DNA of 46,709 nucleotides from WRIS01 sp050945135 (GCA_050945135.1 JBMNSJ010000012.1:1-46709), one strand, 5' to 3'; positions 17,980 through 24,742 are shown, counted from the stretch's first letter. The notes: generated by a model not told the origin, from the letters alone. Translations and numbers: made by a program.

Positions 17980-19044
17980 ATGGCCTTATCGATCGGCATA
18001 GTTGGTCTGCCCAATGTGGGCAAATCAACCCTATTTACTGCGCTTACAAAAAAAGGTGGCTTTGCCGCAAATTATCCTTTTGCAACAATTGATCCCAACG
18101 TTGGTATTGTTCCTGTTCCTGATGCTCGTTTGGATACGCTGGGCAAAATCGACAAAACGGCAAAGATTATACCTGCAACCGTTGAGTTTGTTGATATTGC
18201 TGGTTTGGTCAAGGGAGCCTCGCAAGGTGAAGGCTTGGGCAATCAGTTTTTGGCAAATATTCGCGACACTGATGCAATTTGTGAGGTTGTTCGCTTTTTC
18301 TCTGATCCCGATGTGGTACATGTTGCAGGTAAAGTCGATCCACAAAGCGACGTAGAAACAATCAAGATGGAACTAATCTTGGCAGATATGGCTACGGTTG
18401 AAAAAGCGCTTCCGCGTCTTGAGAAAGATTCAAAGCGTGATAAGAAGCTGTTGAAAAAGTTCGAGACGGCGCAAAAAGTGCTTGAAGGACTAAACGAAGG
18501 GCATCGTGCGGCAAGCTTAGATCTTAATGAAGATGAAATTGAAGAGTTGCGTGATTTGCATCTTCTAACGATGAAGCCAATGCTCTACATCGCTAATGTT
18601 GATGAAGACCAACTTGATGCCGATCTTCCGCAGATTGATGGAACAACTCCTGTGCCGATTTGCGCAAAAGTTGAAGCAGATTTAGCAGAGCTTGATGCAG
18701 CTGAAGCAGAGGAATATCTTGCCGCCTTAGGGCTAGAAGAGAGTGGTCTAACGCGTTTGGTCAAGGAAGCCTATCGTCTTTTGGGCCTACAGTCATATTT
18801 CACCAGTGGTGAAATTGAGACGCGTGCCTGGACTATTCCTATTGGAGCAAAGGCACCCCAGGCTGCGGGCGTTATTCACACCGACTTCGAAAGAGGCTTT
18901 ATTAAGGCTGAAACGGCCAGCTATGAAGACTATGTTGCATTCGACGGCGAGTCTGGCTGTCGCAGTGCTGGAAAACTACGCCAAGAAGGAAAAGAATATG
19001 TCGTGCAGGATGGCGATGTCATGCACTTCAAGTTCAACGTGTAG
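17980..19044 (+). CDS. ychF: Redox-regulated ATPase YchF (Obg-like)
   Basis: Obg-family ribosome-associated P-loop NTPase that prefers ATP. The 354-residue protein opens with GIVGLPNVGKST (G1 loop near residues 6-17) and has the family-specific NYPFATIDPNVG switch I and DIAGLVKGASQGEGLGN switch II. A C-terminal TGS domain (about 270-354) includes AWTIPIGAKAPQAAGVIH. An AAGGAG ribosome site supports the ATG. Its last codons, encoding MHFKFNV-stop at 19021-19044, recur four more times downstream between accessory genes, so this 3' end appears to act as an integration or recombination site. The coding sequence itself is intact. Confidence 0.96.
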   Translation: MALSIGIVGLPNVGKSTLFTALTKKGGFAANYPFATIDPNVGIVPVPDARLDTLGKIDKTAKIIPATVEFVDIAGLVKGASQGEGLGNQFLANIRDTDAICEVVRFFSDPDVVHVAGKVDPQSDVETIKMELILADMATVEKALPRLEKDSKRDKKLLKKFETAQKVLEGLNEGHRAASLDLNEDEIEELRDLHLLTMKPMLYIANVDEDQLDADLPQIDGTTPVPICAKVEADLAELDAAEAEEYLAALGLEESGLTRLVKEAYRLLGLQSYFTSGEIETRAWTIPIGAKAPQAAGVIHTDFERGFIKAETASYEDYVAFDGESGCRSAGKLRQEGKEYVVQDGDVMHFKFNV

Positions 19045-19083
19045 CGGATTAAGCTCTAAGAAGTAAGTTTGGTCACGTTTGAC
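19021..19083 (+). repeat. ychF-tail repeat, copy 1 (in the ychF gene)
   Basis: Reference copy of the repeat. It starts at the ATGCAC codons encoding MHFKFNV-stop and continues about 40 bp past the stop through AAGTAAGTTTGGTCAC. Other copies start at 20401, 20592, 21216 and 21829. Similarity among copies begins sharply at ATGCAC; sequence further upstream is unrelated. It therefore looks like an att-type core placed at the 3' end of a coding gene. Confidence 0.8.
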
Positions 19084-19095
19084 AGAGCAAGAGAT

Positions 19096-19130
19096 GCCCC
19101 TGGAGGGGCGACAAATTGAAATTTGTTTGT
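19096..19130 (+). terminator. Probable ychF terminator
   Basis: A GC stem, GCCCC-TGGA-GGGGC at 19096-19109, is followed by a second 7-bp inverted repeat, ACAAATT-GA-AATTTGT (19111-19126), and a T-rich stretch. It lies 52 bp after the ychF stop and before the first cassette gene. Confidence 0.5.
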
Positions 19131-19172
19131 TGTTCTTGAAGGTAGCAAGTAAACCAGCAGGAGGCTAATTAG

Positions 19173-19637
19173 ATGTCGCGAATATCAAGTATTGAAATTA
19201 AACAAGAGCCGGAGCATTACACGTTAACAATTCGCAAGACGATTGATTTTATGAAGGACTATTCGGGTTTTGCAGAGCAAGCGCTGGCGTTGACGGGGGA
19301 TTACTTGAATGAGGCGGGGGTGTTCCCCATGAGTGGGCCCATTGTCTGCTTTCATAATCAGGAACTGGAAACTCTTGATGTGGAGATGGGTTGGCAAATC
19401 GCTCAAAAAATTAAGAATAAAGATAATATGCTTTGCAAAATGGTGCCAACCAGAAAAGTCGTATCAGCAATTGATTTAGGCCCCTATGAGAAACAAGATC
19501 CTACACTGATGGATATATTTGAATGGATTAAAGAAAATAGACTTGAACCGCATGGCTCAATTTATTATTGCTATTTGAATGATGTCGACCGACCAGAATC
19601 AGAGTATCTTACTCAAATGTCAATGCCCATCAAGTAG
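19173..19637 (+). CDS. GyrI-like / effector-binding domain protein
   Basis: A stand-alone 154-residue protein of the GyrI-like small-molecule-binding (SOUL/AraC effector) type. The evidence is the repeated beta-alpha pattern with PMSGPIVCFHN near residue 50 and the closing segment (DLGPYEKQDPTLMDIFEWI, then LEPHGSIYYCYLNDVDRPE), typical of this fold. No DNA-binding domain is attached. An excellent ribosome site, GCAGGAGG, precedes the ATG. It is the first gene of cassette 1 behind ychF. The 5' third is GC-richer than the rest, which may reflect mosaic origin. Ligand and role are unknown. Confidence 0.75.
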   Translation: MSRISSIEIKQEPEHYTLTIRKTIDFMKDYSGFAEQALALTGDYLNEAGVFPMSGPIVCFHNQELETLDVEMGWQIAQKIKNKDNMLCKMVPTRKVVSAIDLGPYEKQDPTLMDIFEWIKENRLEPHGSIYYCYLNDVDRPESEYLTQMSMPIK

Positions 19638-19758
19638 CCAACATCACATTTCGTTCGACTCGGGCGAATAAGCTTTGGCGGTTGGTCGAGGAGTAATGGG
19701 GTCGATTATCTCGCTGAAAAGATTATTGCGTACAATAAATTCGGAATGAAAAAGGTGG

Positions 19759-19790
19759 TATAATTAGGCCATAATAAGTCCATAATAAGT
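19759..19790 (+). promoter_or_regulatory. Promoter and tandem operator of the Phd/RelE-type pair
   Basis: A perfect TATAAT at 19759-19764 is followed by two exact tandem copies of the 11-mer CCATAATAAGT at 19769-19779 and 19780-19790, just before an AAAGGAGA ribosome site. Repeats spaced by one helical turn immediately after a -10 box are what is expected for antitoxin autoregulation. Confidence 0.55.
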
Positions 19791-19805
19791 CCAAAGGAGA
19801 CTATC

Positions 19806-20075
19806 ATGGCTGAATGCGTTCCTATTAAGGAAATGAAGGATACTGCAGGGTTTGCTCGTCGTGTAGAGCAGTCCCGCGGTCCGATCACTGTTACCCGTAA
19901 TGGATATGACGCTTTCGTGGTTATGCGAAGTGATGAATACGAGGCAATGCAGGAGGAGCTATCAAAAGCGAGACTTCTTGCCAAAGCCGCGCAGGCTGAA
20001 CATGAGTATGCAACTGGTCAATACTCTGAAGGAAAAGAGTTCACTGCGGGCGTTAAGGCAAAGTATGGCTTATGA
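19806..20075 (+). CDS. Type II antitoxin, Phd/YefM family
   Basis: An 89-residue antitoxin. The N-terminal half is the DNA-binding, dimerising Phd/YefM fold (VPIKEMKDTAGFARRVEQS, then GPITVTRNGYDAFVVMRSDEYEAM). The C-terminal half (about 50-89) is a charged helix that would wrap the toxin. The toxin gene starts inside its last codons (11-nt overlap), the standard layout. It belongs to the first cassette after ychF. Confidence 0.9.
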   Translation: MAECVPIKEMKDTAGFARRVEQSRGPITVTRNGYDAFVVMRSDEYEAMQEELSKARLLAKAAQAEHEYATGQYSEGKEFTAGVKAKYGL

Positions 20076-20373
20076 ATATAAGCTACTCAGAACTGCTCAA
20101 GCTGACTACGAAGAAATCGTTAGCTATTTAATTACTATTGCTGACGGTTTTTCTACTGCTCAAAATTTTGTAGATGAATTCGATAAGCAAATCAGACTTG
20201 TTTGTGAAAATCCAGACATTCATGCGATATCTCGTATGCCCGAGCTTGCTACCCTTGGATATCGCCCTATGCTGGTCAATAACTACGTAGCCCTCTATTT
20301 CTTTAGAGAGGATATTGTCTTTATTGCTCACATTTTTCATCAACTGCAAGATTACGGTAGATATGTCGTTTAA
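20065..20373 (+). CDS. Type II toxin, RelE/ParE family
   Basis: A 102-residue toxin of the RelE/ParE fold. It opens YEYKLLRTAQADYEEIVSYL, the usual first strand and helix, and has IRLVCENPDIHAISRMPELATLGYRPM followed by YVALYFFREDIVFIAHIFH, matching the core strands. An mRNA-interferase or gyrase target cannot be told apart by eye. The ATG at 20065 overlaps the antitoxin gene; the longer frame from 19900 is not used. Copy 2 of the ychF-tail repeat follows 27 bp after the stop. Confidence 0.88.
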   Translation: MAYEYKLLRTAQADYEEIVSYLITIADGFSTAQNFVDEFDKQIRLVCENPDIHAISRMPELATLGYRPMLVNNYVALYFFREDIVFIAHIFHQLQDYGRYVV

Positions 20374-20400
20374 TAAGGTGAGCTATTGAGCGGAGTTTTC

Positions 20401-20436
20401 ATGCACTTCAAAAGTGGATTAACCACTAAGAAGTAG
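20401..20436 (+). repeat. ychF-tail repeat, copy 2
   Basis: It starts ATGCACTTCAA as in ychF, lacks about 10 bases that contain the ychF stop, then resumes with GGATTAA and CTAAGAAGTA as in the flank after ychF. It separates the toxin-antitoxin cassette from the 28-residue peptide gene. Confidence 0.7.
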
Positions 20437-20480
20437 ATGATGATAGCCGACGAATCAAGATGCGGGAGGAGAAACATCGC

Positions 20481-20567
20481 ATGGAGTTAGCATTGGTGAT
20501 ATCAGTTGGAGCAGCCATAGTGTGTGCGGCTATAGCAATATACTTCGGGATTAAAAGAAAAAAATGA
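20481..20567 (+). CDS. 28-residue single-helix membrane peptide
   Basis: A very small gene with a strong ribosome site (GGGAGGAG, 10 nt before the ATG). The peptide begins MELALVIS, has an uninterrupted hydrophobic stretch over about residues 3-24, and ends in a basic tail (IKRKK). That is a textbook single-span membrane peptide. It is the only gene between repeat copies 2 and 3, so it appears to be a complete cassette of about 190 bp. Size and shape resemble type I toxins or small stress membrane proteins, but I cannot assign a function. Confidence 0.55.
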   Translation: MELALVISVGAAIVCAAIAIYFGIKRKK

Positions 20568-20591
20568 ACTTCAATTAAGAGTGGAAATATG

Positions 20592-20645
20592 ATGCACTCC
20601 AGATTTAACGTATAGCGGATTAACCTTGAAAAAGTGGAATTGAAA
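20592..20645 (+). repeat. ychF-tail repeat, copy 3
   Basis: It encodes MHSRFNV-stop, with two substitutions relative to ychF, followed by GCGGATTAA exactly as after the ychF stop, then a diverged flank (AAAAAGT). It separates the 28-residue peptide cassette from the 70-residue protein. Confidence 0.75.
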
Positions 20646-20660
20646 TTTTGCGGAGGCAGC

Positions 20661-20873
20661 ATGGCTTACACAAAAGATGAATTGCTCGAAGCAAAAAAAC
20701 AGATCGATTCAACTCTGCATAAGTTATATAAGACAGCTAAAACGCTCGAAGCTAAAGAGAATGCAGAAAGATATAAATCCCAAATTACGTTAACAAAAAG
20801 ACGAATTGATGCCTTCGAGCTGGCGAATCATCTCATTGAAGAGGAGCTTGAAAGAGAATTACAAGCTTTATAG
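20661..20873 (+). CDS. Small helical hypothetical protein (70 aa)
   Basis: Begins MAYTKDELLEAKKQIDSTLHK after a GCGGAGG ribosome site and is predicted almost wholly helical and charged, with heptad-like leucines. It resembles small hypothetical proteins that recur in Firmicutes and Coriobacteria, but I know of no function for them. It is the first gene of the cassette between repeats 3 and 4. The longer frame from 20634 runs into the repeat and is unlikely. Confidence 0.65.
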   Translation: MAYTKDELLEAKKQIDSTLHKLYKTAKTLEAKENAERYKSQITLTKRRIDAFELANHLIEEELERELQAL

Positions 20874-20910
20874 GTTAGGTTAATTGATTATCATTGATGG
20901 GAGATTATCA

Positions 20911-21196
20911 TGATTCCAGAAAATAGAATTCCTACTCATCCAGGTGTTATCCTAAATGAAGAGTTTTTAAACCTATGAGAGTTACTCAGGTTGAGCTTGC
21001 AAGGCATGTGGGCGTACCTACTCAGCGCATAAACGAACTCGTTTATGGGAAGCGAGGGGTAACTCCACAGACAGCATGGCTTCTGTCCGAGGCTTTTGAG
21101 ACTACTCCTGAGTTTTGGATTAACTTACAAACTGCATACGATTTAGCGCTCAATCGACCCACGAAAAAGATTGAACCTCTCGTTGCAATGGGCTAG
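20911..21196 (+). pseudogene. HigA-type antitoxin, broken by two frameshifts
   Basis: The family start (MIPENRIPTH) is in one frame at 20911, the next segment (GVILNEEFLN) in a second frame from 20943, and the rest (MRVTQVELARHVGVPTQRIN onward) in a third from 20975. Together they rebuild a standard HigA/XRE antitoxin with its helix-turn-helix and the closing TTPEFWINLQTAYDLAL. Each junction needs about one lost base (near 20940 and 20970). The remaining 73-codon open frame still contains the helix-turn-helix. No HigB toxin is adjacent; the gene upstream is the 70-residue helical protein. Confidence 0.75.
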
Positions 21197-21215
21197 ATAA
21201 AAGAGCAGCAACACC

Positions 21216-21279
21216 ATGCACTTCAAGTTCAATGTGTAGTGACATGATCTCCAAAAAGTAAGTTTGATTACATTTGATG
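21216..21279 (+). repeat. ychF-tail repeat, copy 4
   Basis: The best downstream match to copy 1. It encodes MHFKFNV-stop with one synonymous change (AAT for the AAC Asn codon). Similarity continues about 40 bp past the stop, including an exact AAGTAAGTTTG and a related ATTACATTTGA. It separates the HigA cassette from the DUF3788 gene. Confidence 0.8.
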
Positions 21280-21340
21280 TGGTGCGTGTTTGTTTTCAGA
21301 GGGACAGCAAAATTGGAAATTGAGAGAGGGAGTGTTGAAT

Positions 21341-21796
21341 ATGGCACAACAATTACTTCGAGATGCGACCGTAAAGCCAACTGCTGAAATAATTGCCGAA
21401 GGTTTAGGGGCCGCCAATACTGTCTATGTCAAGTTTCTCAAAGACTTAAACGACTATGATATTTCGCTTATGGATTGGCGATATTACAACGATGGAAAAG
21501 CATGGCTTTCAAAAGGCGAGTATAAATGGGTAACAACGCGAGGGACCAATAAAGTAAAGCCGATATTCTGGCTGTCGATATGGGAAGAATTTTTCAAAGT
21601 TTCGTTCTTGTTTTCAGAAAAGATTCGATCGGAGTTACTATCGTTGCCGCTTAGCGAAGAGACAAAAGAAATAATCAACAATACCGAACCATCAGGAAAG
21701 ACAATGAAACATCTTCCAGTTATTTTTGATATTACCGATAAAAATCAACTTGATGATGTGTACGTATTGGCACAGTTCAGGAAAGAGAACATCTGA
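21341..21796 (+). CDS. DUF3788 family protein
   Basis: A 151-residue cytoplasmic protein of unknown function. The family pattern is visible in WRYYNDGKAWLSKGEYKW and PIFWLSIWEEFFKVSFLFSEK, and in the C-terminal LPVIFDITDKNQLDDVYVLAQFRK. The ATG at 21341 follows GAGAGGGAG; the frame from 21290 includes non-coding leader. It is the single gene between repeat copies 4 and 5 and is more AT-rich than the flanking housekeeping genes. DUF3788 proteins are common orphan genes in accessory regions. Confidence 0.8.
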   Translation: MAQQLLRDATVKPTAEIIAEGLGAANTVYVKFLKDLNDYDISLMDWRYYNDGKAWLSKGEYKWVTTRGTNKVKPIFWLSIWEEFFKVSFLFSEKIRSELLSLPLSEETKEIINNTEPSGKTMKHLPVIFDITDKNQLDDVYVLAQFRKENI

Positions 21797-21828
21797 GAAT
21801 GAGGGTTTTCGCATAGGCAGGAATTACG

Positions 21829-21852
21829 ATGCACTTCAAGTTTAACGTATAG
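21829..21852 (+). repeat. ychF-tail repeat, copy 5
   Basis: It encodes MHFKFNV-stop using TTT for Phe and GTA for Val where ychF uses TTC and GTG. The downstream flank (AGCACAGTAG) has diverged from ychF. It lies between the DUF3788 and DUF1697 genes. Confidence 0.75.
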
Positions 21853-21907
21853 CACAGTAGTTTCTGGCATAGCTAATGAATAGAAAGTCTCGAGGTGAAG
21901 TAAGCGC

Positions 21908-22450
21908 ATGGAGAGATACATTGCTCTATTAAGAGGCATTAATGTGGGCGGTAAAAACAAGATAGCTATGGCTGATCTTAAAACTGGTTTTGCAGAACTG
22001 GGGTATGAGACAGTTGTAACGCATCTTAATAGCGGGAATGTTGTTTTTTCGAGTGCAGCAGATAATGTAGGCATGCTCACGGATGCAATACAAACGATGA
22101 TAATAGAAAAATTTGAGTTGAATATACCAGTTTTTGTCATCTCTCAGAAGGAATTGAAAAACATATTGGACAATGCTCCCGATTGGTGGGGGGGGGATGA
22201 CTCCAAAGAAATATACGATAACCTTATCCTTCTGTTCCCAGGGCTGACCTATGAGGAATTTTGTGTCGAAGTCGGCAGCCCAAAAGATGAATACGAGAAA
22301 GCGCACAATTACAGAAACGCTATTTTCTGGTCATTCGTTTGCAAGGATTACCAGAAAACAAACTGGTGGTCGAAAACCGCTAGCTCAGATGTAGGCAGCA
22401 GGATTACTATTCGAGCAGCCAATACGGTACGAAAGATAACCAGCATTTAA
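21908..22450 (+). CDS. DUF1697 family protein
   Basis: A 180-residue protein with the family opening RYIALLRGINVGGKNKIAMADL, the middle HLNSGNVVFSS and the closing ITIRAANTVRKI, so it is full length. Its function is unknown; the fold is ferredoxin-like. A run of nine G at 22188-22196 falls inside the conserved PDWWGGD segment; in the present state the frame is open. It is the last plus-strand gene of the ychF-tail array. Downstream it is convergent with the GNAT gene. Confidence 0.85.
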   Translation: MERYIALLRGINVGGKNKIAMADLKTGFAELGYETVVTHLNSGNVVFSSAADNVGMLTDAIQTMIIEKFELNIPVFVISQKELKNILDNAPDWWGGDDSKEIYDNLILLFPGLTYEEFCVEVGSPKDEYEKAHNYRNAIFWSFVCKDYQKTNWWSKTASSDVGSRITIRAANTVRKITSI

Positions 22451-22510
22451 ATGAGCACGTAAGTGGGAAGCGATTCAGCACGTAGTTGGATCGTTTGTCA
22501 AAAGAAGCTG

Positions 22511-23125
22511 CTACAGCTGCTTGCAATAGAAGAGACAGGTCAGCTCTACGTTCTTTCCTGCAATATTCATTTCGATCTGCTTTTCAACTGCTCGCTCAAA
22601 CCCTTTGCGTTCGTAGAATTGGTACGTGCAGTTACTGTCTGTATAAAGAAATATTAGCTTACCCTTCTCTCGCTCGGTTAGTTCCTCTAATAACTGCGCT
22701 CCAATTCCTTTTCCTTGAATAGTGGGGTCAGCGGCAAGAAAGCATATTTCACCGTCTGGACTCGCCCTTTTTAGGTATTCTGCATACATTGCTTTATTCG
22801 CCTCGTCATAAACATCGGATTCACCTCTTAGGAGTATATTCATGACCGCTTCGAAAGCTTTTATGTATATCTTTCTCCAAAAAGAGGAAAGATGCTTTGC
22901 TTCGCCATTGATTTCTGCCAAGAGAACGCCAACTAAATCTTCACCCATATATGCCGCAAGCGCTTGTGTTGAACGTTCTAGCTCAAGGTATAAGAAGTAT
23001 CTACCATACAGTCGAAGGGCTACCTTATTTTCTACGTATCTGTCGAAATGCATTCCTTCAATTGCAAAGTCGATAGCCCTCTTGAAGTCTTTTGGGTTAA
23101 GCTCTTTGATTTCAAGTTCCAGCAT
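22511..23125 (-). CDS. GNAT family N-acetyltransferase
   Basis: A 204-residue acyl-CoA-dependent acetyltransferase. The acetyl-CoA-binding motif A is ICFLAADPTIQGKGIGAQLLEEL (about 126-148), followed by the motif B region FLYTDSNCTYQFYERKGFE. It is coupled to the MarR gene: the ATG overlaps the marR stop by one base. A substrate such as an antibiotic, polyamine or amino acid cannot be read from the sequence. Confidence 0.87.
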   Translation of the reverse strand: MLELEIKELNPKDFKRAIDFAIEGMHFDRYVENKVALRLYGRYFLYLELERSTQALAAYMGEDLVGVLLAEINGEAKHLSSFWRKIYIKAFEAVMNILLRGESDVYDEANKAMYAEYLKRASPDGEICFLAADPTIQGKGIGAQLLEELTEREKGKLIFLYTDSNCTYQFYERKGFERAVEKQIEMNIAGKNVELTCLFYCKQL

Positions 23126-23574
23126 TATTTCATCTCCCGCTGGGTTGATACAGGAAGTTTTTTGGATAGTATTCTCCCAAGGCTTTCTGCGGCTTCAACC
23201 AAAGACATACACATCTCTTCTCCAAGCTCGGTTAGAATTTCATTTTCGAAGTCTTTTGCATTCTGAATAGCTTCCAAAAAGAAGGCGCGACCATTTTCGG
23301 TAAAGACTACGTTCTTCTCTTTATTATTATTGCCAGGAATAAGGACGATGTATTGTTGCTTAATAAAAGGGGAAAGAATACTGTGGACTGTTGATTTTGA
23401 TAAATGCAAAGCACTGCAGATTTGTTTCTGAGTAATGCCGTTTGACTCGTTAATCAAAAAAGCGGTCATTAATGCGTTGTATGTCAGCCCATGCTCTTTT
23501 GCTATGTGGGCATAGGCAGAATCAAGACACCCAAGAGCTGAATTGAGGCGTGACATTATTTCTTGATGATTCAT
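23125..23574 (-). CDS. MarR family transcriptional regulator
   Basis: A 149-residue winged-helix repressor: NGITQKQICSALHLSKSTVHSILSPFIKQQYIVL is the recognition helix and start of the wing, flanked by dimerisation helices. It is transcribed with the downstream acetyltransferase. Two related palindromes lie directly upstream (23591-23636), and a perfect inverted repeat covers the ribosome site (23575-23590). Autorepression of the two-gene unit is therefore likely, with induction by a ligand that may be the acetyltransferase substrate. Confidence 0.88.
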   Translation of the reverse strand: MNHQEIMSRLNSALGCLDSAYAHIAKEHGLTYNALMTAFLINESNGITQKQICSALHLSKSTVHSILSPFIKQQYIVLIPGNNNKEKNVVFTENGRAFFLEAIQNAKDFENEILTELGEEMCMSLVEAAESLGRILSKKLPVSTQREMK

Positions 23575-23590
23575 TTGAGGAACCCCTCAA

Positions 23591-23636
23591 TGGTTCGATA
23601 TCGTACTATTTGTAATATAGTTCGATATCGGACTAT
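23591..23636 (-). promoter_or_regulatory. Double MarR-type operator
   Basis: Two copies of TTCGATATCG-N-ACTATT start at 23594 and 23621, 27 bp apart. The second extends to ATAGTTCGATATCGGACTAT (23617-23636), a near-perfect 20-bp palindrome. They sit 20-60 bp upstream of the MarR start. In addition, TTGAGG-AACC-CCTCAA (23575-23590) forms a perfect 6-bp inverted repeat over the ribosome binding site. Confidence 0.7.
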
Positions 23637-23738
23637 TGTCAAGAAGCGACAGCTCTGTTGCTTGGCAATTTTGAGAAGAAGACAAGGGAGGATCAGTGTT
23701 TTGTTCTGCACAGCTTCTACTTGAGGCGGGATTGTGTA

Positions 23739-23790
23739 ATACGTTTCAAGTTAAATGAAGTGTGGAATAGTCTCGATAAATAAACTTGAC
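23739..23790 (+). repeat. Possible diverged sixth ychF-tail repeat
   Basis: This stretch matches copy 1 at about 20 of the first 33 positions, including TTCAAGTT, and continues with a loosely matching flank (AAATAAACTTG against AAGTAAGTTTG). The coding meaning is lost. If real, the GNAT/MarR pair would also lie within the array. The match is borderline. The rest of 23640-23878 holds no gene. Confidence 0.25.
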
Positions 23791-23878
23791 TATGCGCAAT
23801 GCGGTCAGCAGTTATTTTCAAAAGAAGATAGACTAAAATGTGCGCAAGGCTATTCAGATCAAATGAGGAGGACTTCGC

Positions 23879-24112
23879 ATGCCATATATTTCAATTAAGT
23901 CATTTCCTAAAGATGAAGCCACAAAAGAAGTAGTGGTTGAAAAGATCAACCAGCTCTTCCTTGAGCTTTGGGGTTGTCCGCAAGAAGCCCTTACGATTTC
24001 CGTTGAAGAGGTTGAGCCGGCAGACTGGGAAGAAAAAGTTGTTAAGCCTGAAATTGAGCCCAGGAGCGAACACATGATGATTTTATCCGGGGAAAGGCTC
24101 TATACCGAGTAA
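23879..24112 (+). CDS. Tautomerase family protein (PptA-like)
   Basis: A 77-residue protein of the 4-oxalocrotonate tautomerase superfamily. Its second codon is Pro, which becomes the catalytic N-terminal proline after Met removal (MPYISIKSFP). The length and the C-terminal SVEEVEPADWEEKVVKPEI fit the PptA/YdcE subgroup. An excellent GAGGAGG ribosome site supports the start. The physiological substrate is unknown. Confidence 0.88.
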   Translation: MPYISIKSFPKDEATKEVVVEKINQLFLELWGCPQEALTISVEEVEPADWEEKVVKPEIEPRSEHMMILSGERLYTE

Positions 24113-24180
24113 CGTTATTGAGGTTCGCCTTGAGTCGTTAGCTCAATACGCTTTATCTAAAACAAAATTTCGGAGGAACA

Positions 24181-24696
24181 ATGAAGTACACATTTTGCCC
24201 TCAATGCGGGGAGAAGCTATCGGAGATCCATGCCGGAGATGATGGCATGGTTCCATACTGCGAAAGCTGTGAGGTTCCTTGGTTCGATACATTCTGGAGC
24301 TGCGTAATTGTGTTGGTTTATAACGAGTATGATGAAGTTGTTCTTTCTCGACAGAGTTATCTTTCTGATACGTATGCTTCTTTCACCTCGGGATATATGA
24401 CTCCTGGGGAGACAGCTGAAGAAACCGCAATTCGAGAAGTAAAAGAAGAGCTAGGCTTGGACCTGGAAACACTTATCTATGCGGGGACCCATTGGTTTGG
24501 CAAGAGAGACATGCTTATGCATGGCTTTATCGGATATGCACATAGGCAGGAGCTACATCTTTCTGAAGAAGTTGATTCAGCTGAGTGGGTTCCTGCTCTC
24601 GAAGCGCCAAAGACAATGTTTCCTGATAGTCCCGGGAATGCGGCTTGTGCGATCTATCGAAAGTTTTTGCAGATGCGAAACCTAGCTGAACAGTAA
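24181..24696 (+). CDS. Nudix hydrolase with N-terminal zinc ribbon
   Basis: A 171-residue Nudix enzyme acting on a nucleoside-diphosphate-linked substrate. The Nudix box runs from the Gly of SGYMTPGE through REVKEELGL and keeps all catalytic residues. A zinc ribbon with Cys at 6, 9, 27 and 30 precedes it, an arrangement shared with NudC-like NADH pyrophosphatases, but the protein is too short for full NudC. A CGGAGGA ribosome site supports the ATG. Confidence 0.88.
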   Translation: MKYTFCPQCGEKLSEIHAGDDGMVPYCESCEVPWFDTFWSCVIVLVYNEYDEVVLSRQSYLSDTYASFTSGYMTPGETAEETAIREVKEELGLDLETLIYAGTHWFGKRDMLMHGFIGYAHRQELHLSEEVDSAEWVPALEAPKTMFPDSPGNAACAIYRKFLQMRNLAEQ

Positions 24697-24742
24697 TTTG
24701 CAAAGGTATATATGCCTGAGTGCATAAGCGAGGAGATCGACC

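Noticed and set aside
20966..20972. A canonical T-TTA-AAC slippery heptamer at the second frame break of the HigA gene, suggesting programmed -1 frameshifting.
   Set aside because: A second, independent frame break lies about 30 bp upstream with no slippery site, and the middle frame has no start codon. A single programmed shift could not produce the protein, so mutation is simpler.
19021..21852. Integron cassette array with attC sites.
   Set aside because: The repeats are ychF coding tails and lack the paired core sites and long imperfect palindromes of attC. No integron integrase is present.
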